NCBI GenBank assembly: GCA_019163175.1
Contig: JAFLKN010000022.1
Location: forward strand, 167,661-231,660
Length of the DNA: 64,000 nt
Direction: 5' to 3'
Source: Prolixibacteraceae bacterium
GTDB lineage: Bacteria; Bacteroidota; Bacteroidia; Bacteroidales; Prolixibacteraceae
The notes under the pieces are model-generated. The model saw only the letters and a list, made by a program, of their open reading frames with translations. It ran no database searches and was not told where the DNA came from. Position numbers and translations under genes: made by a program. Below are positions 49,781 to 58,135 of the stretch, piece after piece (position 1 is the first letter of the stretch; each line of letters opens with the position of its first letter).

Positions 49781-51121
49781 CTATTTCGCCGGTTTTAAAT
49801 CGTACTTTTTAATCTTGTTATAGAGTGTTACCCGGTCAACTTTCAGGGCTTTGGCCGAAACAGATATGTTCCAGTTGTATTTGCTGAGGATTTGAAAAAT
49901 GTGGTTTTTTTCCAGATCGTCCAGACTTTCAACAGTAGTGTTTACAATTGTTTTTCCCAGCGGAAGGTCTTTGAGGCTAATCTTTTTTCCATTTCCAACT
50001 ACTATTGCCCGCTCAATCATGTTTTCGAGTTCGCGGATATTTCCAGGGAAAGGGAATTCTTCCAATCGTTTCAGAGCTGCTGTTTCAATCGTCATGGCTG
50101 GCTTGTTCATGCTGATGCAATATTTCTTAATGAAATACTCAACCAGTTGCGGAATATCTTCAATCCGCTCGCGTAATGGCGGAACATTAATGTTTACCAC
50201 GTTCAGGCGGTAAAAAAGATCTTCGCGGAAAAGTCCTTTTTCAACCATTGTTTTAAGGTCGCGGTTAGTGGCGCAAATAACCCTGAAATCGGAAGTGATT
50301 TCCTTGTTACCGCCTACACGAACAAAGCTTTTGGATTCGAGTACACGCAACAATTCAACCTGCATTTTGGGCGAAATGGTGGCTATTTCGTCCAGAAAAA
50401 TGGTGCCGCTGTCGGCCATTTCGAAACGGCCTTTGCGATTGTAAACAGCTCCGGTAAAAGCTCCTTTTTCGTGCCCAAACAATTCGCTTTCCAATAAACT
50501 TTCGCTCAAAGCACCACAATGCACACTCACCATTGGGAAAAATTTTCGGGGCGAATTGGCATGTATTGCCCTTGCAACCAGTTCTTTGCCTGTTCCGCTC
50601 TCGCCGGTAATAATTACCGAAGCGTTCGACTGGGCGACACTTTCAATTTCGCGAAGTACTTGTTGCATGGCTTCACTAGTCCCAATAAGGTCTTCAACAT
50701 TTTCGAGCGAAACCATTTTTTCTTTCAGGGTTTCATTTTCTTCAAGCAACGAAATTTGTTTCGACGCGTTGCGGATCAGGTGTGAAAGGTCATCCGGATC
50801 GAAAGGTTTGGTTACATAGTCGAAAGCGCCGTCTTTCAATGCCTGAACAGCCGTATCAACAGTGGCGAATGCAGTCATGATAATAACAATAGAATCTTTC
50901 CGGAGGGATTTAATTCGTTTCAGCATTTCCAAACCATCCATGCCCGGCATTTTGATGTCTGCCAGTACAATATCATAACTGTCGGATTCGAGCATCGATA
51001 GTGCTTTTGTAGCATTTTCGGAGCATTCAACGCGGTAACCGTCTTCGATAAACCAGTTGTACAATGAATCTCGTACCGATTCTTCGTCGTCAACAATTAA
51101 TATGGAAATCTTTTTTGCCAT
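49781..51121 (-). CDS. sigma-54-dependent NtrC-family response regulator
   Basis: A 446-residue regulator with three parts: receiver domain with phospho-acceptor Asp55 (VLADIKMPGMDG), AAA+ domain with Walker A GESGTGKE and the sigma-54 contact loop GAFTGA, and a C-terminal Fis-type helix-turn-helix (SAKALKVDRVTLYNKIKKY). It partners the histidine kinase encoded 11 bases upstream on the same strand. By position the pair should control the sulfur-linked genes at 53028-64000 through a -24/-12 promoter. Confidence 0.94.
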   Translation of the reverse strand: MAKKISILIVDDEESVRDSLYNWFIEDGYRVECSENATKALSMLESDSYDIVLADIKMPGMDGLEMLKRIKSLRKDSIVIIMTAFATVDTAVQALKDGAFDYVTKPFDPDDLSHLIRNASKQISLLEENETLKEKMVSLENVEDLIGTSEAMQQVLREIESVAQSNASVIITGESGTGKELVARAIHANSPRKFFPMVSVHCGALSESLLESELFGHEKGAFTGAVYNRKGRFEMADSGTIFLDEIATISPKMQVELLRVLESKSFVRVGGNKEITSDFRVICATNRDLKTMVEKGLFREDLFYRLNVVNINVPPLRERIEDIPQLVEYFIKKYCISMNKPAMTIETAALKRLEEFPFPGNIRELENMIERAIVVGNGKKISLKDLPLGKTIVNTTVESLDDLEKNHIFQILSKYNWNISVSAKALKVDRVTLYNKIKKYDLKPAK

Positions 51122-51132
51122 AATCGATTTTC

Positions 51133-52803
51133 TTAGGTCTTAAGCAATGGTAAAGTTATTGATATGGTGGTTTCTTTTCCTCGTATTGATTTTACGCCTG
51201 TTTTTCCTTTGTGACTTTGCACAATGCCGTGAACAATGGCTAAACCGAGGCCAATTCCGCTGGCATTTTCCTTGGTCGAAAAGAATGGTTCAAAAATATG
51301 AGGAATATCTTCCGGCGAAATTCCTACGCCATTATCAGTTATTTCGATGCAAACGTGTTCTTCATCCGGATTCAGCGTTCTGAACAACACTTCGCCATTC
51401 TCTGAAACAGCTTCGGAAGCATTGACCAAAATTGCCACACAAACCTGCTTAATTTGGTTGGGACTACAATAAATCAAATCGGATTTTGCCGAGAAATCAG
51501 ATAAAAAGTCAACGTTGGCAACTTTCATCGGGTGCGACATCAATTCGTAGGTATCCATCAGGATTTCGTGCAAATGCCTGGGCTCAAATCCGTTTTGATC
51601 TTTTTTCGAAAAGTCGAGTAGTCCTTTTACAATATCTCCGCAACGTTTCGTTTCATTCTCAATCAGTTTCAAATGCTTCAGCATCGGCTCTTTCTTTGCC
51701 GGATCTAAATCCTGATTGTTGAGTTGCTTATATATCAATTTGGTGTAAATCAGTATTCCTGAAAGAGGATTGTTAATTTCGTGTGCCACCGACAATGATA
51801 ATTTACCCAATGAGGCGATCCGCTCAATGTTGATAAGTTCATTTTGTGCCTGACCTAATTCTTCCGACTTTTTCTGGACTTTATATTCGAGTTGTTGCGA
51901 CCAGTTTTGCAGTTCGTTGGTTGCCGTTTGCAGATTATCGAGCATTTCATTAAAGGCATAAGAAACCATTCGCATATCCGAAAGCTGATGAGGTTTTATT
52001 TCCAACCGGGTACTTTTATCTCCTTTGGCAACGGCTTCGCTGGCCTTAATGATCTCATTGAGTGGTTTTTTGATCTTTTTGTTGGTGAAGAATATTAAGA
52101 ACAGGATGAGTACAAAAGTCATGAGTGAAGCCAGCAAAAAATAATCGGCCGTCGATTTTTCAAGTGCAGTATCCAGACCTTCCAACGGCATTTGAATGAT
52201 AAGTGATCCTAAAACTTCTTCTTCGGGGCTGTGTGCGTGACACTCGCTTGTTGAACATGTTTTGTTGTTTAAGATGGGCGATTTAATCATCAAATGCCGG
52301 CTGCTGTTATTGCCGGGATTCATAATACACTCACTGTCGATATCAATAATCCGGTGCGACTTTTCTTTGACCGAAAACATGGTGTCGAAATCTTCGTGGC
52401 AGCTTTTGCAATCCGGATCGACATGATTATTTGGCTCTTTTGAAATGGAAGTATAAACCAGATTGTTTTGATTGTCATACATGTTTACATCATCGATGCC
52501 CGACATGCTATTGATTTGATCGAGTGTGCTTTGTAGTGATGTTCGGTCGTTTTCGAGCATGGATTTATACAGTGCGCCTTCTACCAGGAAACCGATATTA
52601 TTTCCGTTTTCGCTGATTACCGATTTCATGTACTCTTCATTGACCGATCGGAAAATGACGCCAAAGGACAGGAACAGAAAGAAAGATGAAATGGTGATGA
52701 TCAAAACCACCCGGCCATAGATTGACGAACGAAATTTGACATACCCGTTAAATATCGGGCTGCTAATGCTATTTTTTTCTTTAAGTTTTTTGAACCAAAT
52801 CAT
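51133..52803 (-). CDS. sensor histidine kinase with periplasmic heme-c-type motifs
   Basis: A 556-residue kinase. Membrane helices lie at about 32-52 and 221-241, enclosing a periplasmic domain of about 165 residues. This domain has C132-K-S-C135-H136 (a standard CxxCH) and C183-S-T-S-E-C188-H189 (a CX4CH variant), both able in principle to bind heme c. HAMP follows (245-295), then the dimerisation helix with phospho-His341 (SVAHEINNP), and the ATPase domain (NGVGIS, GIGLGLAIV). Heme in the sensor suggests detection of redox state, oxygen, NO or a sulfur species. It forms a pair with the NtrC-type regulator (11-base gap). Confidence 0.9.
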   Translation of the reverse strand: MIWFKKLKEKNSISSPIFNGYVKFRSSIYGRVVLIITISSFFLFLSFGVIFRSVNEEYMKSVISENGNNIGFLVEGALYKSMLENDRTSLQSTLDQINSMSGIDDVNMYDNQNNLVYTSISKEPNNHVDPDCKSCHEDFDTMFSVKEKSHRIIDIDSECIMNPGNNSSRHLMIKSPILNNKTCSTSECHAHSPEEEVLGSLIIQMPLEGLDTALEKSTADYFLLASLMTFVLILFLIFFTNKKIKKPLNEIIKASEAVAKGDKSTRLEIKPHQLSDMRMVSYAFNEMLDNLQTATNELQNWSQQLEYKVQKKSEELGQAQNELINIERIASLGKLSLSVAHEINNPLSGILIYTKLIYKQLNNQDLDPAKKEPMLKHLKLIENETKRCGDIVKGLLDFSKKDQNGFEPRHLHEILMDTYELMSHPMKVANVDFLSDFSAKSDLIYCSPNQIKQVCVAILVNASEAVSENGEVLFRTLNPDEEHVCIEITDNGVGISPEDIPHIFEPFFSTKENASGIGLGLAIVHGIVQSHKGKTGVKSIRGKETTISITLPLLKT

Positions 52804-52925
52804 GTTTTTGGCCTATTTAGTTAGTAAATGCTAAGTTAGTTGCAAAATTTTAAAACAGCTTCAACTATCCTGTTTTGTTTTCGAAATCCTGTTGAAAATT
52901 ACATTCCGCGCTTTTGAATCATCGT

Positions 52926-52970
52926 TAAACAGTAAAAGCGAGGTGCATTGCACATCGCTTTTACTGTTTA
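52926..52970. terminator. long perfect hairpin between the H-protein-like gene and the kinase gene
   Basis: Arms TAAACAGTAAAAGCGA (52926-52941) and its exact complement (52955-52970) form 16 pairs, with four more inner pairs (GTGC/GCAC). No T-run follows on either strand. It lies 57 bases past the stop of the 53028-53798 gene and probably ends or attenuates that transcript. Confidence 0.6.
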
Positions 52971-53027
52971 GTCGGATCAAATTGAGATTGGGGGATGATC
53001 CGAAGTTTTTTTATCCTTGGTAATACA

Positions 53028-53798
53028 TTAGATTTCCGTTTGCGATTGGTGATTTCGTAAACACCCTTTATTGCGTGAATAGGTTTTTTTACCCAGAAAG
53101 TCTTCCTGAAAATCTTGCCAGGCTTCTGACGGAAGCTCAGAAAGAGGCTGGTCGAGCAGTTCACCTCCATCTTGTAAAATGAGCATCGACGGTTGCGGCG
53201 AATATTTGCCTAGCGAAGCAGAAATGAATTCTTTAAATTTATCCAATTCTTGCCTCGAGAAAAGTGTAGCATCTTCGGCCAGATAATAGGAATATGTATC
53301 TGCTGTCCAGCTGAAAGGTTTTATTTTATACATCCAGCCTTTTACATAGGGATCTTCGTTTAGCAATTCCGGATTGCTTTCTAAAACAGGGTTTGCTTCC
53401 ATAATTTCACCGGAAATAGGGGAGTACACTTTAAGAATATTCCCTTTTTGCTCAATCTTAGCCAGTAAGTCACCTTTTTTAATCTTTTCACCCGGACTTA
53501 TAAGCTGATCAAATTTTACTTCACCAATCATATGCAGCAACAGATCATCGAGCCCAACCCGGGCAACTCCTGAAACTCCTAAATGAGCCCAGGTATGAAA
53601 CTTGCTGAAAAACAGTCCCTGAGGGATTTTTAAAGTGTTGATGTTTAGTATTCCGGCAGATTTTTGACTTTGTTTTTTAGTTTTAATCTGCCTGTTCAGC
53701 ACGAGCCAAAAAGGAATCAGGATGGCAAAAAATCCAAGAATTGCCAGGTATTCGATTCCTTTTGTTTCGAAAATGTTGTGATAAGAAAATCCGTCCAT
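53028..53798 (-). CDS. membrane-anchored GcvH-like (H-protein fold) protein
   Basis: I choose ATG 53798 (256 residues, MDGFSYHNIF...) because the longer frame to 53870 overlaps the NrfD-like gene and adds a polar stretch. One membrane helix (about 15-34) is followed by an H-protein-like domain (60-165): GLFFSKFHTW, RVGLDDLLLHMIGEV, GEKIKKGD, VYSPISGEIMEAN. In true GcvH the lipoylated lysine sits in ESVKA; here that stretch is IEQKGN, with glycine at the aligned position and lysine one residue earlier. The C-terminal LILQDGGELLDQ block also occurs in the protein at 55964-57655. It is the last gene of a four-gene unit with an Fe-S protein and an NrfD-type membrane protein. Confidence 0.82.
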   Translation of the reverse strand: MDGFSYHNIFETKGIEYLAILGFFAILIPFWLVLNRQIKTKKQSQKSAGILNINTLKIPQGLFFSKFHTWAHLGVSGVARVGLDDLLLHMIGEVKFDQLISPGEKIKKGDLLAKIEQKGNILKVYSPISGEIMEANPVLESNPELLNEDPYVKGWMYKIKPFSWTADTYSYYLAEDATLFSRQELDKFKEFISASLGKYSPQPSMLILQDGGELLDQPLSELPSEAWQDFQEDFLGKKTYSRNKGCLRNHQSQTEI

Positions 53799-53832
53799 TG
53801 TTTTATTTTTTTTATGCTGTTTTGCACAGCGG

Positions 53833-55065
53833 TTAATGATTTGCTTCTTGTGCCCATTTGGGTGATTCACGCAGTACCGGCATTCTGTTGATAACCCATC
53901 TGAAAATCCATATTTCAGTAAAAATTACAGCTAGAGTAACTACAATCTCCATCCACGATGGAATATAGTGAACCGGGGCATCCCATCGGAAACCTATGAC
54001 TGTAACATTCAGCCGGTTCAGGATAATTCCCAGCATCGTTAAAATTGCCGCAATCCTGATCATGAAAATGTTATTGGCGCGGTAACTATAATAGAACATC
54101 ATCATCGGAACAAGCACAAAACCAATCATTTCGAAAAGAAACCAGTAGCCCATTGGCGTATTCAGTAAATCCCAATTTTTATTGTGAATAAAGACCAGCA
54201 ATTGCAAAAAGAAATAGGCAAACATGGCGCCTGCACAGATTTTTGATAATCCGTGAAGAATTCCGTGTTCAGCTTTATGATTTTTTTCGCTGATTTGATT
54301 TCCAAATACTTTGTGACTGATTGTGCCTTCAAATATGACCATCGAAAGTCCGGCGAAAATGCTCGAAACAAGGAACAGAACCGGAATAAATTCGGAATAC
54401 CAAAGTGGGTGAATTTTGTCTTTAGCCATCAGGTAAAGCGCTCCCAATCCAGATTGGTGCAGTGTTGACAGGGTAATACCGAAAATTACAGCTGCAATGG
54501 TCATTCCTGAAAGGATTTTATGAGCCCGCCGGGCACCAAGCCATTCAGCAATGGCTGGCGAGAATTCAATCAGTTCGGCAAGCATATACAGCATAAAGTG
54601 CCATGCAACCAAAAACAGCACTGAGCTGGTTCCAAAACTGTTGCCAATAATCGGATTAATCACGTTCCAGGGTCGTCCAAGGTCGAGAAGCAGCGCTCCG
54701 GCATAAAATACATAAGCCAGAAAGCCATTCAATACGGTTATCCTGACGATGGAATGGTACTTATTCATTTTCAGGATATATACCATAAAAGTAAGTACGT
54801 AAGCTCCACCGGCAAAGGCAACGCCTGTAACCACATCAAAGCCAATCCATATTCCCCACGGAGTTTCCTGAGTCAGGTTGGTTACTGAGCCTATTCCATT
54901 CACAAACCGGTAAACAATCAAACCCAAACCCAGAAGTATAATCGGGATGGAGATGATGTTGAACGGAGTTAACCATTTCCCTTTTGGACGTAATTCGCTG
55001 ATTATAAATCGCCAGATGGAGCGTCCATCGTTATCTTTAGCTATTGGAAAGGCTTGACTAGTCAT
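53833..55065 (-). CDS. HybB/NrfD-family membrane protein, quinone-interacting
   Basis: ATG 55065 (410 residues) lies inside the last codons of the Fe-S gene (8-base overlap), so the two are coupled; a longer frame to 55104 is possible. The protein has about ten membrane helices. ETPWGIWIGFDVVTGVAFAGGAY and HQSGLGALYL are typical of HybB-type Ni/Fe-hydrogenase cytochrome b-like subunits. Members exchange electrons between a periplasmic Fe-S protein and the quinone pool. No hydrogenase or other catalytic subunit is encoded next to it; its flanking genes code for the two GcvH-like proteins and the Fe-S partner. Confidence 0.9.
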   Translation of the reverse strand: MTSQAFPIAKDNDGRSIWRFIISELRPKGKWLTPFNIISIPIILLGLGLIVYRFVNGIGSVTNLTQETPWGIWIGFDVVTGVAFAGGAYVLTFMVYILKMNKYHSIVRITVLNGFLAYVFYAGALLLDLGRPWNVINPIIGNSFGTSSVLFLVAWHFMLYMLAELIEFSPAIAEWLGARRAHKILSGMTIAAVIFGITLSTLHQSGLGALYLMAKDKIHPLWYSEFIPVLFLVSSIFAGLSMVIFEGTISHKVFGNQISEKNHKAEHGILHGLSKICAGAMFAYFFLQLLVFIHNKNWDLLNTPMGYWFLFEMIGFVLVPMMMFYYSYRANNIFMIRIAAILTMLGIILNRLNVTVIGFRWDAPVHYIPSWMEIVVTLAVIFTEIWIFRWVINRMPVLRESPKWAQEANH

Positions 55066-55921
55066 TTTCTTCGTCTTTAGATTGGTTATTTTTAGTTGCT
55101 TCATGGATTCCTAATAAAAGTGTCGGCAAAAGGACAAATACCGCTGGAACGCTGTACAAAAATCCCTTGGACAAAGCCGGATACGAGGAATTCTGAATCT
55201 TCGGATTAAAACCGACTTCGTTGAACGGTGCAGGCGACAGGTACAAATATCCAGTTCCGCCAGCCACATTTTCACCGTAAATCTGGTCAATATATGCTTC
55301 CGGATTTTCAGCAATTCTTTTGCGTGCTTCAGCTATTAATTCCCTGCGTGTTCCAACCACGATGGCCTCTCCGGGGCAGGCTTCCACACACGATGGCAAT
55401 TCGCCTTTCATGAACCGGTCGTAACACATGTCGCATTTCTCAATTTTTGGATTGGCGCTGAGGTATTCAAATTTAGGAACATCAAACGGACACGAAACCA
55501 TGCAATACCGGCACCCCATACATTTGTCGCCGCGCCAGATCACCGGACCTTCCTTGGTTTTGTACATGGCCTGAGTCAGACAGGCAGCAGCGCAAGCAGG
55601 TTCGTTACAATGCATACACTGGTTGCGCACGAAAACTTCACCTTTCGATGTGTTGTGTAAATTTACCGTACAGCGTTGCACTTCGCTTGTTTTTCGCACT
55701 ACACCAACTTTTACCTCATCCTGCGGTTCAGGGAGATCGTGGGCTTTTGCACAGGCTTTTTCACATTCCTGACAGCCTACACAGCGGCTTGCGTCGTATA
55801 ATATGGCCCGAAATTCAATTTTACTTTCATCCGAAGAGGAAGCTCTTGTACTTTGGATTCCTGCAATAGCAATCCCAGCCACTCCCAAAGTTTTGAAAAA
55901 ATTGCGTCTATCGATACTCAT
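55058..55921 (-). CDS. HybA-like periplasmic 4Fe-4S ferredoxin, Tat-exported
   Basis: A 287-residue protein with a twin-arginine-type start (D-R-R-N-F-F-K) and hydrophobic segment. Four cysteine clusters follow: CVGCQECEKAC, CMHCNEPACAAAC, CMGCRYCMVSC and CDMCYDR...CVEAC, enough for four [4Fe-4S] clusters. A C-terminal membrane helix (YSVPAVFVLLPTLLLGI) anchors it, as in HybA. It overlaps the HybB-like gene by eight bases and lies 42 bases after the PstS-GcvH fusion. Role: electron transfer between the membrane quinone subunit and an unidentified partner. Confidence 0.92.
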   Translation of the reverse strand: MSIDRRNFFKTLGVAGIAIAGIQSTRASSSDESKIEFRAILYDASRCVGCQECEKACAKAHDLPEPQDEVKVGVVRKTSEVQRCTVNLHNTSKGEVFVRNQCMHCNEPACAAACLTQAMYKTKEGPVIWRGDKCMGCRYCMVSCPFDVPKFEYLSANPKIEKCDMCYDRFMKGELPSCVEACPGEAIVVGTRRELIAEARKRIAENPEAYIDQIYGENVAGGTGYLYLSPAPFNEVGFNPKIQNSSYPALSKGFLYSVPAVFVLLPTLLLGIHEATKNNQSKDEEND

Positions 55922-55963
55922 TGTTCAGGTTTTTAAGGTTTTAGTAGAAATATATGGTTTCAG

Positions 55964-57655
55964 CTATTTAGAGATGTCGATGAATTTGTTTTGAAAATCT
56001 TCCCAAACTTCAGGTCCGAGATCGGCCAGTACATTGTCGGCTAACTCGCCGCCATCCTGAAGAATAACATGCGCATATACATTGGTATTCGACCGTATTG
56101 ATGCAGCAAAAAAGTCTTTGAGCCGAATGAACTCATCCTGAAGCCATTCTTTATATTTTTCGGCCATAAACAGAAACTGAATTTCGCGCAACCAATTTTT
56201 TGGTTCGATGAGGTACACCCAACCTTCAGCATATGGAGCAGCATTTAAAATGGATGAGTTGGTGGCCAGGTTTTGATTTTGCTCTCTGATTATTCCTGAA
56301 ATAGGAGAGGAGATGTTCAGTTGTTTGCCATTTTGAATGATCGTCAGGATTTTTTCGCCCTTTCTGATCTTTTCTCCGGCTTCTTTCATTTTTATCCGGG
56401 TGATTGAGCCGGTAACGTGTTGCAGAAAATCGTCCAGTCCAACTTTCACATTTCCATCTTGTTGCATAAATGCCCAGGTGTGCGATTTGTCGAAGTAGAT
56501 GCCTTTGGGTGCAAGTATCGAATTTTCATCAAAAGCTGGAGTTATTTCAATATCCTCGTCGATAACATTTTCTTTTATGTGTTTTGCATACCTCATGGCT
56601 CCTACTAAAATAATTGCTACTGCCGCAAAAGCAATGATAACCATTAGCCAGGTGCGCGACATCAATGGTTTTTCTGCACGATCAACTAACATTTCAGGAT
56701 TCACCAATGCATCAAGATTGGCCCGTTTCTCGATGCTTGCAAGGTTGGTGTATCCATTGGTGTTCAGGTATTTTTGTCCGTCGGCATTGATCCAGCTTAA
56801 GAAATCCAGAGTATTTTTATCGGTGGGTTTTGAAGCCGCTACGGCGTAAATATTTCCGCATAAAGCTTTTGGATGTTTTCCAATCCAAACTCCGCGGGTA
56901 AATGCATCCATATTTGTATAAATATTTTCAAAACTGTCCAGACGGCCATTTTTGTTTTTGTCAAACGGAAGAACTTTGATGTTTGCTTGAAAATCCTCGG
57001 TGTTTGCATCACGTACGTCAGTCAATTTACAAAAACCGATGGCGTAAATATCTTTTTGAATCGTGGATAGGAGTTCATCTGCTGTTGCAACAATTGTTGC
57101 GCTTATGGTTGCTGAATTATTGGTGAAATTACTCACAGCACTTCTGACTGCTTTATTATCAACGATGTAGAAATGAATAGGTAAATTCTGATCGTTTGGA
57201 AGAAGTGATTTCCAGTTTTGTTTTTCCGGATTAGCTAAAAGTTGAGTCAGTTTTTCAGTAGTAATTCCCTGTTGATAAATCTCCTTCAACAATGAATTTT
57301 TTGAATTAATGATCGGAACTATTGCATCACGGCCAATGACCATTTTCCACTTAGTCTCGTCATTAATTAATTCTTGATTTTCATCTGAAATGAAGCTTAG
57401 AAAGCTGCCTTCCGGAACTTGATCTTCTGGCAGTTCTTTGATGGTGACTTTTAGATTTGGGTTCACCTTGACAAATTCGTCTGCCCAATTGGTTGCGAGG
57501 TTGTTCAGTTCCGGTGAAATCAAGATATTTAATGTATTGGTGCCCGAGGTATTGTTTGGGCTACCTGTTTGGCCGTCGGCGTTTGCATTGCACAGTCCTT
57601 TATTGCAAAAGAATAAAAGAAACAACCCGATGATGAAAAATGAAAAGGTTTTCAT
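55964..57655 (-). CDS. fusion of PstS-like binding domain, membrane helix and GcvH-like domain
   Basis: A 563-residue protein. Signal peptide about 1-22. Residues 40-320 resemble periplasmic substrate-binding proteins of the PstS type (ILISPELNNLA, GRDAIVPIINS, IYAIGFCKL, LDFLSWINADGQKYL). This part contains the loop DKNKNGRLDSFE (232-243), a textbook EF-hand calcium pattern. A membrane helix spans about 334-354. Residues 384-480 are an H-protein-like domain (GIYFDKSHTW, KVGLDDFLQHV, GEKIRKGE, ISSPISGII); the canonical lipoyl-lysine position is glycine with lysine one residue later. The end repeats the LQDGGEL block of the 53028-53798 protein. It is the first gene after a terminator and a 480-base gap, with a possible sigma-54 promoter. 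Confidence 0.85.
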   Translation of the reverse strand: MKTFSFFIIGLFLLFFCNKGLCNANADGQTGSPNNTSGTNTLNILISPELNNLATNWADEFVKVNPNLKVTIKELPEDQVPEGSFLSFISDENQELINDETKWKMVIGRDAIVPIINSKNSLLKEIYQQGITTEKLTQLLANPEKQNWKSLLPNDQNLPIHFYIVDNKAVRSAVSNFTNNSATISATIVATADELLSTIQKDIYAIGFCKLTDVRDANTEDFQANIKVLPFDKNKNGRLDSFENIYTNMDAFTRGVWIGKHPKALCGNIYAVAASKPTDKNTLDFLSWINADGQKYLNTNGYTNLASIEKRANLDALVNPEMLVDRAEKPLMSRTWLMVIIAFAAVAIILVGAMRYAKHIKENVIDEDIEITPAFDENSILAPKGIYFDKSHTWAFMQQDGNVKVGLDDFLQHVTGSITRIKMKEAGEKIRKGEKILTIIQNGKQLNISSPISGIIREQNQNLATNSSILNAAPYAEGWVYLIEPKNWLREIQFLFMAEKYKEWLQDEFIRLKDFFAASIRSNTNVYAHVILQDGGELADNVLADLGPEVWEDFQNKFIDISK

Positions 57656-58047
57656 GATATTGATATTTAAATTGGTTTTTTGTATTCATCGGATTCGTAG
57701 GTTTGATGTATAATCCTACAATCCGGATACAGCCTTTCCAATTACAATGCCATGAAATTTATTGAATTTTAAATCATTGTTAGTCAGATATATGAGTTTG
57801 TTTTGTTTAAAAATTAGATACGCGAAAGTGTTGAAAAAATATACATTAAATTTTGACGTGTAGTTTATGTTGTTGATATAATGGTGATTAACCGAATTGT
57901 ATATTTATTAATCAGTGTTGAAAAATGCAATAGTAGTACTGTAAGATGTTTATAATCAGTGACTAGAATTGGTATTTATGTCGTGTGAATTATGTTGCTT
58001 GTATTATTCGTGATACGTGATTCTCTATATCTGCAAGAAAAGACAAA
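57656..58047. other. AT-rich intergenic regulatory region
   Basis: This is the largest gene-free stretch of the right half (57656-58135, 480 bases including the terminator at 58044-58074). It is strongly AT-rich, has no ORF with a recognisable product and no tRNA-like fold that I could find. Its position upstream of the PstS-GcvH fusion gene on the - strand makes it the control region of that operon. Confidence 0.5.
57737..57752 (-). promoter_or_regulatory. candidate sigma-54 (-24/-12) promoter
   Basis: On the - strand the sequence reads TGGCAT, five bases, TTGGA, against the consensus TGGCAC-N5-TTGCA. The spacing is exact and the -24 GG is intact, but the -12 GC is GG, which weakens the match. 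A start site near 57725 would leave about 70 bases before the ATG at 57655. The NtrC-type regulator encoded nearby is the obvious activator. Confidence 0.35.
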
Positions 58048-58074
58048 AAAAGCCACCCTGTTCGAGTGGCTTTT
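58044..58074 (-). terminator. rho-independent terminator of the psr-yeeE-rhodanese transcript
   Basis: On the - strand AAAAGCCAC and GTGGCTTTT pair around a nine-base loop and are followed by further T. It lies about 60 bases past the stop codon of the rhodanese gene at 58136. Confidence 0.85.
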
Positions 58075-58135
58075 CCAGGTGTCAGCATCCCCCTGCTTCA
58101 CCTTTATCTAAATTGGTTTTTTTATGGGTTCTCTT

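Noticed and set aside
52961..53170. 69-residue frame on the - strand at the end of the GcvH-like gene.
   Set aside because: It overlaps the real gene in another frame and the hairpin, with basic low-complexity content.
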